DNA from: Acidobacteriota bacterium | GTDB lineage: Bacteria; Acidobacteriota; Vicinamibacteria; Vicinamibacterales; UBA2999 | Assembly: GCA_963169195.1 (NCBI GenBank) | Contig: CAUJDN010000059.1 | Span: 1 to 49,121 of the forward strand | Reading direction: 5' to 3' | Length of the DNA stretch: 49,121 bases | Shown here: in pieces, positions 7,715-16,983 of the stretch | How the letters are laid out: each line of letters begins with the position of its first letter | Position numbering within the stretch: position 1 is the stretch's first letter | Translations under genes and position numbers: made by a program | Notes under the pieces: generated by a model | Told to the model about the DNA's origin: nothing | The model's input: the letters and a program-made list of their open reading frames with translations, nothing else | Databases searched by the model: none

Positions 7715-8212
7715 GTGGCGACACCCATGCGCAGCAACCCATCCGATGTCGTCCGCGAACATCTCGTGCGCGCCCTCGATTGGGAGGACGCCCACGTGAG
7801 CTTCGACAAGGCTCTCGCGGCGCTCCCGGCGCAGGCGCGGGGGGTACGGCCCCACGGTTTCGAATGCTCCGTGTGGGAGCTGGTCGAGCACATCCGGATC
7901 GCGCAGGCGGACATCCTCGACTTCTGCGTCAACGCCCGATACGCACACCACATGGCGTGGCCGGGCGACTACTGGCCCCCTGCGCCCGCACCGCCGAGCG
8001 ACACGGCCTGGGCCGACAGCCTGGCCGCGTATCGGAGGGACCTCGAGCGGCTGAGGCAGGTTGCGCGCGACGTCGAGGATCTCACGGTCCTCGTGCCCAC
8101 CGGCACGGGCACGCAGACGTATCTGCGCGCCCTGCTGCTGACGGCCGACCACACCGCCTACCATGTGGGGCAGATCGTGGCCGTGCGCCGCGCGCTGGGC
8201 GCCTGGAACTAG
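7715..8212 (+). CDS. DinB/YfiT-like four-helix metalloprotein
   Basis: 165 residues with the DinB superfamily pattern: a first His in 'WELVEHIRIAQADI' and the C-terminal pair in 'LTADHTAYHVGQIVAVRR', which together would bind a divalent metal. The N-terminal 'VREHLVRALDWEDAHVSFDKAL' is also typical. Family members are often thiol-dependent transferases or proteins of unknown function. The start is a GTG at 7715 with GGGAGG 8 nt upstream; ATG 7727 is an alternative. It follows the M16 gene after only 13 bp, so it is probably co-transcribed, though no functional link is evident. Confidence 0.8.
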   Translation: MATPMRSNPSDVVREHLVRALDWEDAHVSFDKALAALPAQARGVRPHGFECSVWELVEHIRIAQADILDFCVNARYAHHMAWPGDYWPPAPAPPSDTAWADSLAAYRRDLERLRQVARDVEDLTVLVPTGTGTQTYLRALLLTADHTAYHVGQIVAVRRALGAWN

Positions 8213-8451
8213 CGCCGGGTCCCGTGCGCCCCGGCCGGAGGCCCCACCGGGGATGATCCGCGCCTCATGACTTGCACGTGGACAGCCGTGCGGTCACGTG
8301 TCCCGGGCGTAGTCGCCGAGGCGCAGGCGGGTTCGTGGTCTTCCGCGTCGTCCGGAGGTGCGCGAAGTGGCGATCCGTGCGGCGGTCGCCCGTCCCACCA
8401 ACGTGACGGCGGCCACCAACGTTCCCGCCCCGAGCTCCGTCCAACACCGGC

Positions 8452-11013
8452 GTGGGCACCCTTCTCCGCGACCTGACCTACACGCTCCGGACGCTCGCGG
8501 GCGCGCGCGCCTTCACCGCCACGGCCGTCCTCACCCTCGCCCTCGGCATCGGCGGCACGACGGCCATCTTCACGCTGATCCACGCCGTGATGCTCCGATC
8601 CCTGCCGGTGGCCGATCCGGCCCGGCTCTACCGGATCGGCGACGGCGACAACTGCTGCGTGCAGGGCGGACCGCAGGATCGCTGGGGCATGTTCTCGTAT
8701 CCGCTGTTCGAGCGCCTCCGGGCGGAGGCGCCGGAGTTCGAGGCCCTCACGGCGTTCCAGGCCGGTGGCAATCGGCTGAGCGCCCGCCGCCAGGCCGTGG
8801 ACGCCGCAGCGCGTCCCCTCCGCTCGATCTACGTCACCGGCAACTACTTCCAGGTCCTTGGCGTGCGGTCGTTCGCCGGGCGCGTCTTCTCGCCCGAGGA
8901 CGACACGCCGGCTTCCGCTCCCGTGGTCGTCATCGCCTACCACGCGTGGCAGGGCATCTACGGCGCCGACCCCGCGATGGTCGGCGCCACGATCGTGATC
9001 GAAGGACATCCCTTCACCGTGGCGGGGGTCGCCCCACCGGGGTTCTTCGGTGAGACGGTGAAGCCGGATCCGCCGGATCTGTGGGTCCCGCTGCACCAGG
9101 AGCCGCTGATTGCGGGAGCCACCACCTCGCTGCTTCGCCAGCCAATCTCATCGTGGCTGCGCGTGATCGGCCGGCTCCGTCCCGGCGCCACGACAGAGGG
9201 CATGGACGCGCGGCTGACGGGCATCCTTCGCCAGTGGATGCTGCACGAGGCCGGCTACCCCTCCAACTGGATGCCGAACATCGAGCGCACGCTGCCCAGG
9301 CAGGCCATCTCCGTCGTACCCGCCGGCGCCGGTGTGGGTGTCATGAAGGAGCAATACGGGCGCAGCCTCCGCATCCTGCTCGCGGTGTGCGCGCTCGTCC
9401 TCCTCATCGCGTGCGCCAACGTGGCCAACCTGCTGCTCGCGCGCGGGGTCGCGCGGCGCGGGCAGACCGCCGTCAGGCTGGCGATGGGCGCTTCGCGCCG
9501 GCAGATCGTCACCGAGGCGCTGGTCGAGAGCGTGGTGCTCGCCATCGGCGGCGCCATCGTCGGCCTCGTGGTGGCGATGGGCGCGGCGCGGCTCCTGCTG
9601 TCGCTGGCGTTCGCGGCCGCGACGATGCTGCCCGTCGAGACCATGCCGTCGCCGATGGTGCTCGCCTTCGCGACGGGCCTGGCACTGGTGACGGGCCTGC
9701 TCTTCGGCGCCGCGCCCGCATGGTTCGCCACGCGCACCGATCCCATCGAGGCCCTGCGCGGCGCGGGGCGCACGGCTGGCGATCGGGCCTCGTTCGCGCG
9801 CACGGCGCTCCTGGTGGCACAGGCGGCGCTCTCCGTCGTGCTCGTCGCCGGATCCGCGATGCTCGGCCGCAGCCTCGGCAACCTCGAGGGCCAGGACTTC
9901 GGCTTCGAGAAGGACGGCCGCGTGCTGGTGTCAGTGGGCCGCCCCTCGGCGTCGTTCACGGGCCCGCGGCTCACGGCGCTCTATCGCGACGTGGAGGCGC
10001 GTCTCGCCAGCCTCCCGGGCGTGCGGGGTGTCGGCCTGGCGCTCTACAACCCGCTCACCAACAACTGGGGCGAAGGCGTGCTCATCGCCGGCAGGCCGCT
10101 CCCCGCGCCGGGTGAACAGACCGGGGCTTCGTGGGATCGGGTGAGCGCGAACTACCTCCAGCACCTCGGCGTCGAGCTGGTGCGAGGCCGCCACTTCACC
10201 GAGGCCGACAACGAGACCTCGGAGAATGTGGCCGTTGTGAACGAAGCGTTCGTGAAGCGCTTCTTCAAACCGGAGGAGGATCCCCTGGATCAGCACTTCG
10301 GCCTGAACATGCCGGAGAACGTCAACTCGTTCCGCATCGTTGGCGTGGTGCGCGATCCCAGGTTCCAGGCGTTCCAGCTCGACCGGCCCGCGCGTCCGAT
10401 GTTCTTCGTCCCGCTCGCCCAGACGGTGAGCTACGCGAACGAGATGATGAGGCGCGTGGAGACCTCCTCGCACTACGTCGGTGGCCTGCTGCTCGTGACC
10501 GACACGCCGCCCGGCGTGCTCGAGCCGCAGGTGGCGCGCGTCCTGGCCGAGGCGGACCCGAACATGGCGGTCATTGGCGTTCGCACGCTGCGGGAGCAGG
10601 TGGAGCGCACGTTCGATCAACAGCGGGCGGTGGCGAGCCTGGCGGGGCTCTTTGGCGGGGTAGCGCTCATCCTGGCCGCCATCGGGCTCTACGGCGTGAC
10701 GGCCTACTCCGTGGCCCGGCGCACGAGCGAAATTGGCGTGCGCATGGCGCTCGGTGCGGATCGCGCGCGCGTCATCCGCCTCGTGCTCGGCGGCGCGTTC
10801 AGTCGAGCCGCGATCGGCCTGACCCTGGGCCTGCCCCTGGCGGTCGGCGCCGGCTACCTGCTGTCGGCGCAGCTGTATGGTGTGTCGTTCTGGGATCCGG
10901 TCGCGCTGGGCGTGGCGGCCTCGGCGCTCGTCGTGGCGGCGCTGGTCGCGTCGGTCGTCCCGGCGACGCGGGCAGCAGCCATGGCGCCGATGAGCGCGCT
11001 CCGGACCGAGTAG
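8452..11013 (+). CDS. ADOP-family MacB/FtsX-like ABC permease (no ATPase neighbour)
   Basis: 853 residues with the layout of the acidobacterial duplicated orphan permeases: a first membrane helix (about 20-45, 'FTATAVLTLALGIGGTTAIF'), a MacB periplasmic domain, three helices with an FtsX domain (about 285-430, including 'LIACANVANLLLARGVARRGQTAVRLAMGASRR'-type core), then a second periplasmic domain and a second FtsX block near the end ('SVARRTSEIGVRMALGADRARVIRLVLGG'). Such proteins lack their own ATPase and their substrates are not known. No ATP-binding gene or PadR regulator flanks it here. The 239 bp upstream holds no recognisable gene or promoter; the GTG start at 8452 is chosen because the family N-terminus aligns there. 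Confidence 0.85.
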   Translation: MGTLLRDLTYTLRTLAGARAFTATAVLTLALGIGGTTAIFTLIHAVMLRSLPVADPARLYRIGDGDNCCVQGGPQDRWGMFSYPLFERLRAEAPEFEALTAFQAGGNRLSARRQAVDAAARPLRSIYVTGNYFQVLGVRSFAGRVFSPEDDTPASAPVVVIAYHAWQGIYGADPAMVGATIVIEGHPFTVAGVAPPGFFGETVKPDPPDLWVPLHQEPLIAGATTSLLRQPISSWLRVIGRLRPGATTEGMDARLTGILRQWMLHEAGYPSNWMPNIERTLPRQAISVVPAGAGVGVMKEQYGRSLRILLAVCALVLLIACANVANLLLARGVARRGQTAVRLAMGASRRQIVTEALVESVVLAIGGAIVGLVVAMGAARLLLSLAFAAATMLPVETMPSPMVLAFATGLALVTGLLFGAAPAWFATRTDPIEALRGAGRTAGDRASFARTALLVAQAALSVVLVAGSAMLGRSLGNLEGQDFGFEKDGRVLVSVGRPSASFTGPRLTALYRDVEARLASLPGVRGVGLALYNPLTNNWGEGVLIAGRPLPAPGEQTGASWDRVSANYLQHLGVELVRGRHFTEADNETSENVAVVNEAFVKRFFKPEEDPLDQHFGLNMPENVNSFRIVGVVRDPRFQAFQLDRPARPMFFVPLAQTVSYANEMMRRVETSSHYVGGLLLVTDTPPGVLEPQVARVLAEADPNMAVIGVRTLREQVERTFDQQRAVASLAGLFGGVALILAAIGLYGVTAYSVARRTSEIGVRMALGADRARVIRLVLGGAFSRAAIGLTLGLPLAVGAGYLLSAQLYGVSFWDPVALGVAASALVVAALVASVVPATRAAAMAPMSALRTE

Positions 11014-11017
11014 CACG

Positions 11018-11034
11018 CGGGTATCCGGTACCCG
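11018..11034. terminator. Small hairpin between convergent genes
   Basis: CGGGTA-TCCGG-TACCCG just after the permease stop, in the 85-bp gap before the end of the oppositely oriented M20 gene. No T-tract; weak candidate terminator. Confidence 0.3.
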
Positions 11035-11098
11035 AGGCACGTGTCCTCCAGTGCGTTCAGCAGCCGGCCAGCGGCCAGCACCGGCTCACGCCCGCGCC

Positions 11099-12385
11099 TC
11101 ACGCGCAGACGCGCCGGATCATGTCGGCGTACACGCGTGTGCAGGTGAGCATCTGCGACACCGACGTCCACCGGTCCGCGCCGTCCATGTCGCCGGAGGG
11201 TCCGTAGAGCACGCAGGGAATGCCCGCCGCCGCCAGGTGCGAGGTGTCATTGCCGGAATAGCCGTTGGGCAGGACGACGCCGACGTGCGGGGCCTTGCCG
11301 GACACGTGCAGCACGGAGGCCGCCACCTCGCGCACGAGCGGCGCGCCGGTGGGAATCGAGAACGGCATCATGACCTCCCGCAGGATGCGGCGCTTCGGCT
11401 CCATGGGGAACTCGATCTCGTACCGAAGGCCCGCCCGCGCGTCCAGCGTCCTTCGCACGTCCGCGAGGATGTCGCTGGGCGTCATGCCCTGGGTGAACCG
11501 AACGTCCACGTAGAGCGTCGCGAAATCGGGCACCCAGTTCGGGCCGCGCAGGTCGACGTCGCGGCCGCGGCCACCGATGATGCTGCCCACGTTCAGCCGC
11601 GGCAGGCCCGGCAGGTCCGGGTCGCGCGGGCCGGCCAGCGTCATCGCCTCGAGCGCCACCGCCGCCGTGCCGGCCTCGAGAATGGCGTTGACACCTTCCT
11701 CCTTCCGCGAAATGTGCGCCGTCCTGCCGATCACATGGACGGCGAACTCCATCACGCCGGCATGCTTGGTGAGCACGTGGCCCGCGCCGTGGGGCTCGGT
11801 GACGATGGCGGCGTCGGCGCGCACGCCGGACGCCAGCATCCGCACGGTGCCGATTCCGCCCTGGAGTTCTCCGACAACGCACGCGAGCAGGACATCGCCG
11901 CGGCGATGGAAACCCGCCCGCTTGGCAGCCAGCGCTCCCACGATCATCGAGGCGAGGCCGCCCTTCATGTTGCCGATGCCAGCGCCGTAGAAACGGTCAC
12001 CGTCGACGGCCGGCTCCCAGGGGTCACGCGTCATGCCGGAGGGAAGCGGGTCGATGTCCATGTGGCCGTTCAGCATGAGTGACCGGCCTCCGCCAGCGCC
12101 CTTCAGACGGGCGAGCACCTGCACCCGGCCGGGGTCCACCTCCATCAGCTCGGACTGCATCCCTTCCCGCTGGAACAGCTCGTGGAGGAACGCCGCGACC
12201 TTCTGTTCTTCCGTGGTGAAACTCGGAATGCGTGCGAGCGCCTTCGTGAGCGCGATCACCTCGCGGTCGTCCACGGGGATCGCGGTCGGCGGTTGGTCGG
12301 GCTCGAGGGCGGCACGTGCCGCCATCGGTCCGACCACCATCGCCGCGGAGGTTGCGAGGAACCGGCGCCTGTTCATGGCCCTCAT
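11099..12385 (-). CDS. Exported M20-family (ArgE/DapE/CPG2-like) peptidase with altered metal site
   Basis: 428 residues. The N-terminus MRAMNRRRFLATSAAMVVG is a Tat-type signal. The M20 core shows NGHMDIDP (H108, D110), then GAGIGNMKGG where the usual bridging Asp is N139, then VVGELQGG where the usual Glu-Glu pair is E173-L174, and a C-terminal 'DTSHLAAAGIP' His. A dimerisation domain lies at about 210-320. Family role: hydrolysis of amide bonds in peptides or N-acyl amino acids. The two ligand changes mean either a divergent subfamily with a different metal site or reduced activity. It is last in a likely operon behind the PLP enzyme (40-bp gap) and the TonB receptor. M4 is an alternative start. 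Confidence 0.8.
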   Translation of the reverse strand: MRAMNRRRFLATSAAMVVGPMAARAALEPDQPPTAIPVDDREVIALTKALARIPSFTTEEQKVAAFLHELFQREGMQSELMEVDPGRVQVLARLKGAGGGRSLMLNGHMDIDPLPSGMTRDPWEPAVDGDRFYGAGIGNMKGGLASMIVGALAAKRAGFHRRGDVLLACVVGELQGGIGTVRMLASGVRADAAIVTEPHGAGHVLTKHAGVMEFAVHVIGRTAHISRKEEGVNAILEAGTAAVALEAMTLAGPRDPDLPGLPRLNVGSIIGGRGRDVDLRGPNWVPDFATLYVDVRFTQGMTPSDILADVRRTLDARAGLRYEIEFPMEPKRRILREVMMPFSIPTGAPLVREVAASVLHVSGKAPHVGVVLPNGYSGNDTSHLAAAGIPCVLYGPSGDMDGADRWTSVSQMLTCTRVYADMIRRVCA

Positions 12386-12424
12386 CGCTGGTTCGTCGGC
12401 AAGCGGTCTACTGCCAGGTGGCCG

Positions 12425-13627
12425 TCACGCCAGCACGAGCGTCCGGGCCAGCGCCAGGAAGCGATCGATCTCGTCCGCGGAGTTGAAGAGGGCCGGCGAC
12501 ACGCGCACCTGTCGCCCGCCCTCACGGATGCTCACGTCCGCGCCGGCCTTCGCGAAATGGCTGGCCGCGTCCCGCGTGGGATCCACGATGAACGACACGA
12601 TCGACGACCGGTTCCCGAGCGGCGTAACGACCCTCGCCCCCATCTCGCGCAACCCGCGATTCAGGCGATCCGCCAGGGCCACCGTGTGCGTCTCGATGGC
12701 CGCGACACCCACCCGCTCGAGGAAGGAGATCCCCGCCCCGAGCTGGTAGATGGGACCGAAGGCCGGCGTGGCGTAGTCGAACCGCTTCGCGGTGCGGTAG
12801 ATCTCGTAGCGGTGATCGCCCAGCTCGCGCTCGACGTGCAGGGCGCCGAAGCGGTCGAGGGGGATGCGGTCCAGCAGGTCGCGCCGGATGAAGAACGGCG
12901 CCACGCCGAAGCTCGCGAGCAGCCACTTGTAGGTCCCCGCGGCCATGAAGTCCACTCCCGCCGCCCCGATGTCGATGGGAAACATGCCCACGGCCTGCAC
13001 CCCATCCACGTAGCAGTACGCGCCGTGCGCGTGCGCCAGGTCGGCGATGGGGCGCATGTCGTGCCGAAATCCGTTCTGGTGCGAGACCCACGCCACCGAC
13101 AGGAGCCGCGTGCGGCGGTCCACGTGGCGCGCGAAGTCGGACGCGTCCACCGCGCCGTCGCGCGCCCTGGCGATGCGCAGCTCGATGCCGAGCGTGCGCT
13201 CCAGCTCGCGGTAGAGCACGAACGTCGTGTTGTAGTGCAGCTCGTCAACGACGACGTTGTCGCCGCGCGTCAACCCGAGCCCGCGCGCGACGATGTTCTC
13301 GCCCTCGCTGGTCGAGTAGAGGAAGGCGATCTCGTCCGGCGAGGCACCAATCAGCGCGGCGTACTGGGCGCGGACCCTGTCCGCGGCGCGCTGCATCTCG
13401 CCGAGCGGGATGGGCCGCTCCATCTTCGCGTCCACGAAGGCGCGGCCGGCGGCTGCCACCGCGCGCGGGACCGGCGCGATGTACGCCGAGTTCAGGTAGA
13501 GCCGGTCCGCCGCGGCGGGGAATTCCGCCCGCACGCCAAGGGCGTCACCCGCCTGCGCGGCGAGTGGGCGCACGGCGGCCGTCGCCGCCAGGGCCTGCAG
13601 GAACAGCCGCCTGGATTGGTCCATCAT
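12425..13627 (-). CDS. Tat-type exported class V aminotransferase-fold PLP enzyme
   Basis: 400 residues. Residues 1-26 (MMDQSRRLFLQALAATAAV...) look like a Tat signal, fitting export of a folded PLP protein. The class V fold (isopenicillin-N epimerase / cysteine desulfurase-like) is clear: 'YLNSAYIAPVP', 'FLYSTSEGENIVARGL', 'YVDGVQAVGMFPID' and the PLP lysine in 'MAAGTYKWLLASFGVAPFF'. Substrate is unknown. A periplasmic PLP enzyme of this fold has a precedent in PvdN of Pseudomonas. It lies 80 bp after the TonB receptor gene and 40 bp before the Tat-type M20 peptidase, so it probably acts on an amino-acid-like compound brought in or released there. Confidence 0.8.
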   Translation of the reverse strand: MMDQSRRLFLQALAATAAVRPLAAQAGDALGVRAEFPAAADRLYLNSAYIAPVPRAVAAAGRAFVDAKMERPIPLGEMQRAADRVRAQYAALIGASPDEIAFLYSTSEGENIVARGLGLTRGDNVVVDELHYNTTFVLYRELERTLGIELRIARARDGAVDASDFARHVDRRTRLLSVAWVSHQNGFRHDMRPIADLAHAHGAYCYVDGVQAVGMFPIDIGAAGVDFMAAGTYKWLLASFGVAPFFIRRDLLDRIPLDRFGALHVERELGDHRYEIYRTAKRFDYATPAFGPIYQLGAGISFLERVGVAAIETHTVALADRLNRGLREMGARVVTPLGNRSSIVSFIVDPTRDAASHFAKAGADVSIREGGRQVRVSPALFNSADEIDRFLALARTLVLA

Positions 13628-13706
13628 CGCGCCATCCTCGAGACGCCCGGCTGCAGGGGCCTGCCGAGGGCCTCCGCAGCCGGGATGAACGGGGCGGGAT
13701 CGCCGG

Positions 13707-16700
13707 TCAGAACAGGATCTTCGCCGCCAGCTGCACGTTGCGCGGCTCGCCCGCGCCGATGCCGGGCGCGCTGCCGGCGTTGCGGGTGTTCGTGATGAGG
13801 CCGAAGCTCGTCGAGCTCGACTGGTTCACGCCAGGGTTGGCCCAGTTCGTGAAGTTGAACAGGTTGAAGATCTCGCACCGGAGCTGCAGCGAGACGCCAC
13901 CGGAGAGCTTCGTGGTCTTGAAGATCGAGAGGTCCACGGTCTTGAACCCCGGACCGTAGTAGGCGTTGCGGGCGAGGTTCCCGTAGGTGCCGAGGTCCGG
14001 CGTCGCGAAGGCCGCCGGGTTGAAGAACCGGCGCGACGTCGACCCCGAGGGCTGCTCGATGCCGTTGAAGGGATCGCCCACGAGGTTGGGTCGGTCCGCG
14101 CGGATCCCGGTGCCGCTCCGGTCGGTGCCGGTCGTGATGTTGAGGGGCGTCCCGCTCTGCAGCGTCACGATGGCATTGACCTGCCAGCCCGTGCCGAGGC
14201 GGCCCCACCCGAACTCGGGCACGTTGTAGGTGAGACCGGCCGTCATCACGTGCCGGATGTCGAACGCCGCGTTCCCCCAGTCGGCGTCGATGTCCAGCGA
14301 GTTCATCGGGAGCGTGTTCCGCGCTTCCGAGCCGTTGTCCATCGCGTGCCCGAGCGTGTAGTTCACGCGGCCGGACAGGCCGTGCCAGTCGCTCTGGATG
14401 AGCGAGAGCTGCAGGGAGTTGTAGGTCGAGCGGCCGATGGACTCGAGCCGGTTGATGGCCGCCAGCTCGGGGTACTGCGCCGCGAAAGGCCGGCGCGCCT
14501 GCGACAGTCCGGAGGCGCTCGGCGGGGGGGCATTGATGTCGCGCATGAGGGCCAGGCGATGGCCCCGGGTGCCGACGTAGCCCACCTGCACGATGGTCGA
14601 CGGCCCCAACTGGCGCTCGACGTTGGCGTTGAAGTTCACGACGTAGGGCAGCTTCAGGTCCTGGCTCACCGCGAAGGCGCCGTAGGGCGGCACCGGCGTC
14701 GTCCCGAAGATCGGCACGCCGTCGACCACCGTCTGCCGGCGCTGCGTGATCGAGAAGACCGGGGTCTCGCCGCCCGGATTGTTGCCGACGCCCAGCGCGC
14801 CGCCGTTGGCGAAGCCGGTGTTCGCGGTGAAGAAGGCCACGGCGAACATGTCGTAGAAGATGCCGTAACCGGCCCGGATGACCGTCTTCCGATCCTTGTC
14901 GGGCACCCACGTCACGCCCAGGCGCGGCGCGATGGCGTCCTTCTGCGCCGGGTAGAGCTGGTCGGTCGACACCATCCCGCGATCGGGCAGGAAATTGGTG
15001 AGCTTGGCATCGCGCGCACCCAGCACGCCCGGCAGGGTGTAGCGCACGCCGTAGTTCAGGGTGATGCTGTCGGTGACCGACCACACGTCCTGGATGAACA
15101 GATCGGCCGAGTTCTGGAAGTAGTCGTGCCGCGTGTTTCCGCGAACGACGAGGCCGGTCACGTAGCTGCCCGCCATGAAGTCGGCCAGCGCCTTGAGCGA
15201 CGCGCTGGCCTGCGAGGACGGCAGCGACGCCCATGGCCCCACGGTGCCGTCGTAGGTGAAGGTCCCGCGCTTGTTGCTGTCGTAGAAGACGAGCAGCCCG
15301 GCCAGGCGCACCTCACCCCCGAACTTGATCTGGTGCGCGCCGAGCGCCAGCGACGTGTTGTTCGTGAAGTGCAGCGTCTTGTCGATGCGGCCGAGCGGCT
15401 GCGTGCCGCCCACGGCCGCGAACCCGCTGATCGTGATGTTGGGCGGCCCGGCCAGGTCGGGGTCGGTCACGCCGGTGTTGAAGCCCATCGCGATCGGATC
15501 AGCCGACGTGTCGAACGAGTTGAACGTCTGCTTGAAGTAGTTGTAGCCGACGACGAGCTGGCTGACCAGCCGCGGGGAGAAGACGGCCGTCGACACGAGC
15601 GACACGTTGTGCATGCGGCTCGGCACCGCCTGGAAGTACGACTTGAACGGCGAGTTGGTCTGCGCCACCTGGTCGCCACCCCCGGCGAAGTAGCGAGCCG
15701 ACAGGCCGTACTTGTTCGTGAACTGCTGGTCCACCTTGATGATGCCGTTGGCGCTGTCGTAGACGTTCTCGTCCGTGCTGACGAAGTTCTGCGCCGTCGC
15801 CGGGCCCGTGCGGCTCGCTTCGGGCCAGAGCGAGAGCAGACGCGTCGCCACCGGGTTCACCGGCACGCCGAACCGCCCGAGCAGGGCCGTCGCGTTGGCC
15901 ACCCACGCCGCCGACGGCGATGTCGTCGGGATGGTGTTGCCGGCGGTCAGCTTCTGGATCTCCAGTGTCGAGAAGAAGAAGGCCTTGTTGCGGACGATCG
16001 GGCCGCCGAGCGAGAAGCCGTACTGGTTGTTGCGAATCGGGCGCTTCGGGGCACCGGGCGCCGCGAAGGGCGACTGCGCCGACAGCCTCTCGTGCCGGTT
16101 GAAGTAGAAAGTCGAGCCGTGCAGCTCGTTGGTCCCCGACTTGATGACCAGGTTGACCGTCGACCCGGCGTTGCGCCCCGTCTCGGCCTGCCCGCCCGCC
16201 TGCACGGAGAACTGATCGATGGCCTCGATCGGCAGCAGCGTCCCCGCGATGCCCGAGACGCCGCCCTGGTTCACCGCCGCCGCGTTCTGGAACGCATCGT
16301 TGTTGTCGGCGCCGTCGATCTGGAAATTGTTGCCGCGCGTCCGCACGCCGTTCACCGAGTTGCCGGCCACGCCGGGCGCCAGCTGCAGCATCCCGCGGAA
16401 GTCGCGGCCGTTGAGCGGCAGATCCTGCACCTGCTTGGGCGGCACGACATTGCTGAGCGCCGTGGACGCGGTGTCGAGCCGGAGCGCCGTCGCCGTCACT
16501 TCCACGGTCTCGGCCAGCTGCGAGATCCCCAGCCTCAGCTCGATCGACGCCACCCGGGACACGCTGACCTCCACCTTGGTCCGCACGGTCTGGAAACCCT
16601 CGAGTGCGGCCTCGACGGTGTAGAGCCCGAGCTGGACGTCGGGCACGGAGAAGTCGCCCGTGCCCGAGGTGACGGTCGTCCGCGCCACGCCCGTCGCGTC

Positions 16701-16856
16701 GTGAGTGGCCGTGATCGTGACGCCGGGCAGCACGGCTCCGCTCTCATCGACCACGCGCCCGGCAATACTTCCGCGGAAGGTCTGCGCACCAGCCGTGGCG
16801 GCCAGGCCGAGAAGGCACACCACCAACAGGCAGCGTGGCAGGCGACTGAGCAACAT
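13707..16856 (-). CDS. Oar-like TonB-dependent outer-membrane receptor
   Basis: 1049 residues: signal peptide (LLSRLPRCLLVVCLLGLAAT), a carboxypeptidase regulatory-like domain (about 24-105, 'GSIAGRVVDESGAVLPGVTI'), a plug domain with 'VQDLPLNGRDFRGMLQLAPG' and a large beta-barrel ending 'GEPRNVQLAAKILF', the aromatic C-terminal residue needed for outer-membrane assembly. Acidobacteria carry many such receptors, used for uptake of oligosaccharides, peptides or siderophores. Start M17 (16856) or M15 (16862), both behind CAGGGG. A promoter TATGCT lies about 40 bp upstream. First gene of the unit with the PLP enzyme and M20 peptidase, suggesting a peptide-like or amide substrate. Confidence 0.88.
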   Translation of the reverse strand: MLLSRLPRCLLVVCLLGLAATAGAQTFRGSIAGRVVDESGAVLPGVTITATHDATGVARTTVTSGTGDFSVPDVQLGLYTVEAALEGFQTVRTKVEVSVSRVASIELRLGISQLAETVEVTATALRLDTASTALSNVVPPKQVQDLPLNGRDFRGMLQLAPGVAGNSVNGVRTRGNNFQIDGADNNDAFQNAAAVNQGGVSGIAGTLLPIEAIDQFSVQAGGQAETGRNAGSTVNLVIKSGTNELHGSTFYFNRHERLSAQSPFAAPGAPKRPIRNNQYGFSLGGPIVRNKAFFFSTLEIQKLTAGNTIPTTSPSAAWVANATALLGRFGVPVNPVATRLLSLWPEASRTGPATAQNFVSTDENVYDSANGIIKVDQQFTNKYGLSARYFAGGGDQVAQTNSPFKSYFQAVPSRMHNVSLVSTAVFSPRLVSQLVVGYNYFKQTFNSFDTSADPIAMGFNTGVTDPDLAGPPNITISGFAAVGGTQPLGRIDKTLHFTNNTSLALGAHQIKFGGEVRLAGLLVFYDSNKRGTFTYDGTVGPWASLPSSQASASLKALADFMAGSYVTGLVVRGNTRHDYFQNSADLFIQDVWSVTDSITLNYGVRYTLPGVLGARDAKLTNFLPDRGMVSTDQLYPAQKDAIAPRLGVTWVPDKDRKTVIRAGYGIFYDMFAVAFFTANTGFANGGALGVGNNPGGETPVFSITQRRQTVVDGVPIFGTTPVPPYGAFAVSQDLKLPYVVNFNANVERQLGPSTIVQVGYVGTRGHRLALMRDINAPPPSASGLSQARRPFAAQYPELAAINRLESIGRSTYNSLQLSLIQSDWHGLSGRVNYTLGHAMDNGSEARNTLPMNSLDIDADWGNAAFDIRHVMTAGLTYNVPEFGWGRLGTGWQVNAIVTLQSGTPLNITTGTDRSGTGIRADRPNLVGDPFNGIEQPSGSTSRRFFNPAAFATPDLGTYGNLARNAYYGPGFKTVDLSIFKTTKLSGGVSLQLRCEIFNLFNFTNWANPGVNQSSSTSFGLITNTRNAGSAPGIGAGEPRNVQLAAKILF

Positions 16857-16895
16857 GGGCATCCCCTGTCTTTGGGGCCGGCCGCGGGGTGCCCA

Positions 16896-16901
16896 AGCAT
16901 A
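16896..16901 (-). promoter_or_regulatory. -10 element of the TonB receptor operon
   Basis: TATGCT about 40 nt upstream of the receptor start, leaving a normal leader with a ribosome site. It contrasts with the leaderless promoters elsewhere in the window. Confidence 0.4.
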
Positions 16902-16983
16902 CACCGGCCCGCCCGGGTCTCGGTCGCAGCGTGACGGTGCGCCGGAAGGCCGGCCCGCTCCCGGCCGACCGGTGCTCCAGGCG

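Noticed and set aside
8213..8451. Possible PadR regulator or small gene before the ADOP permease
   Set aside because: Such regulators often precede ADOP genes, but no helix-turn-helix sequence or credible start is visible in these 239 bp.
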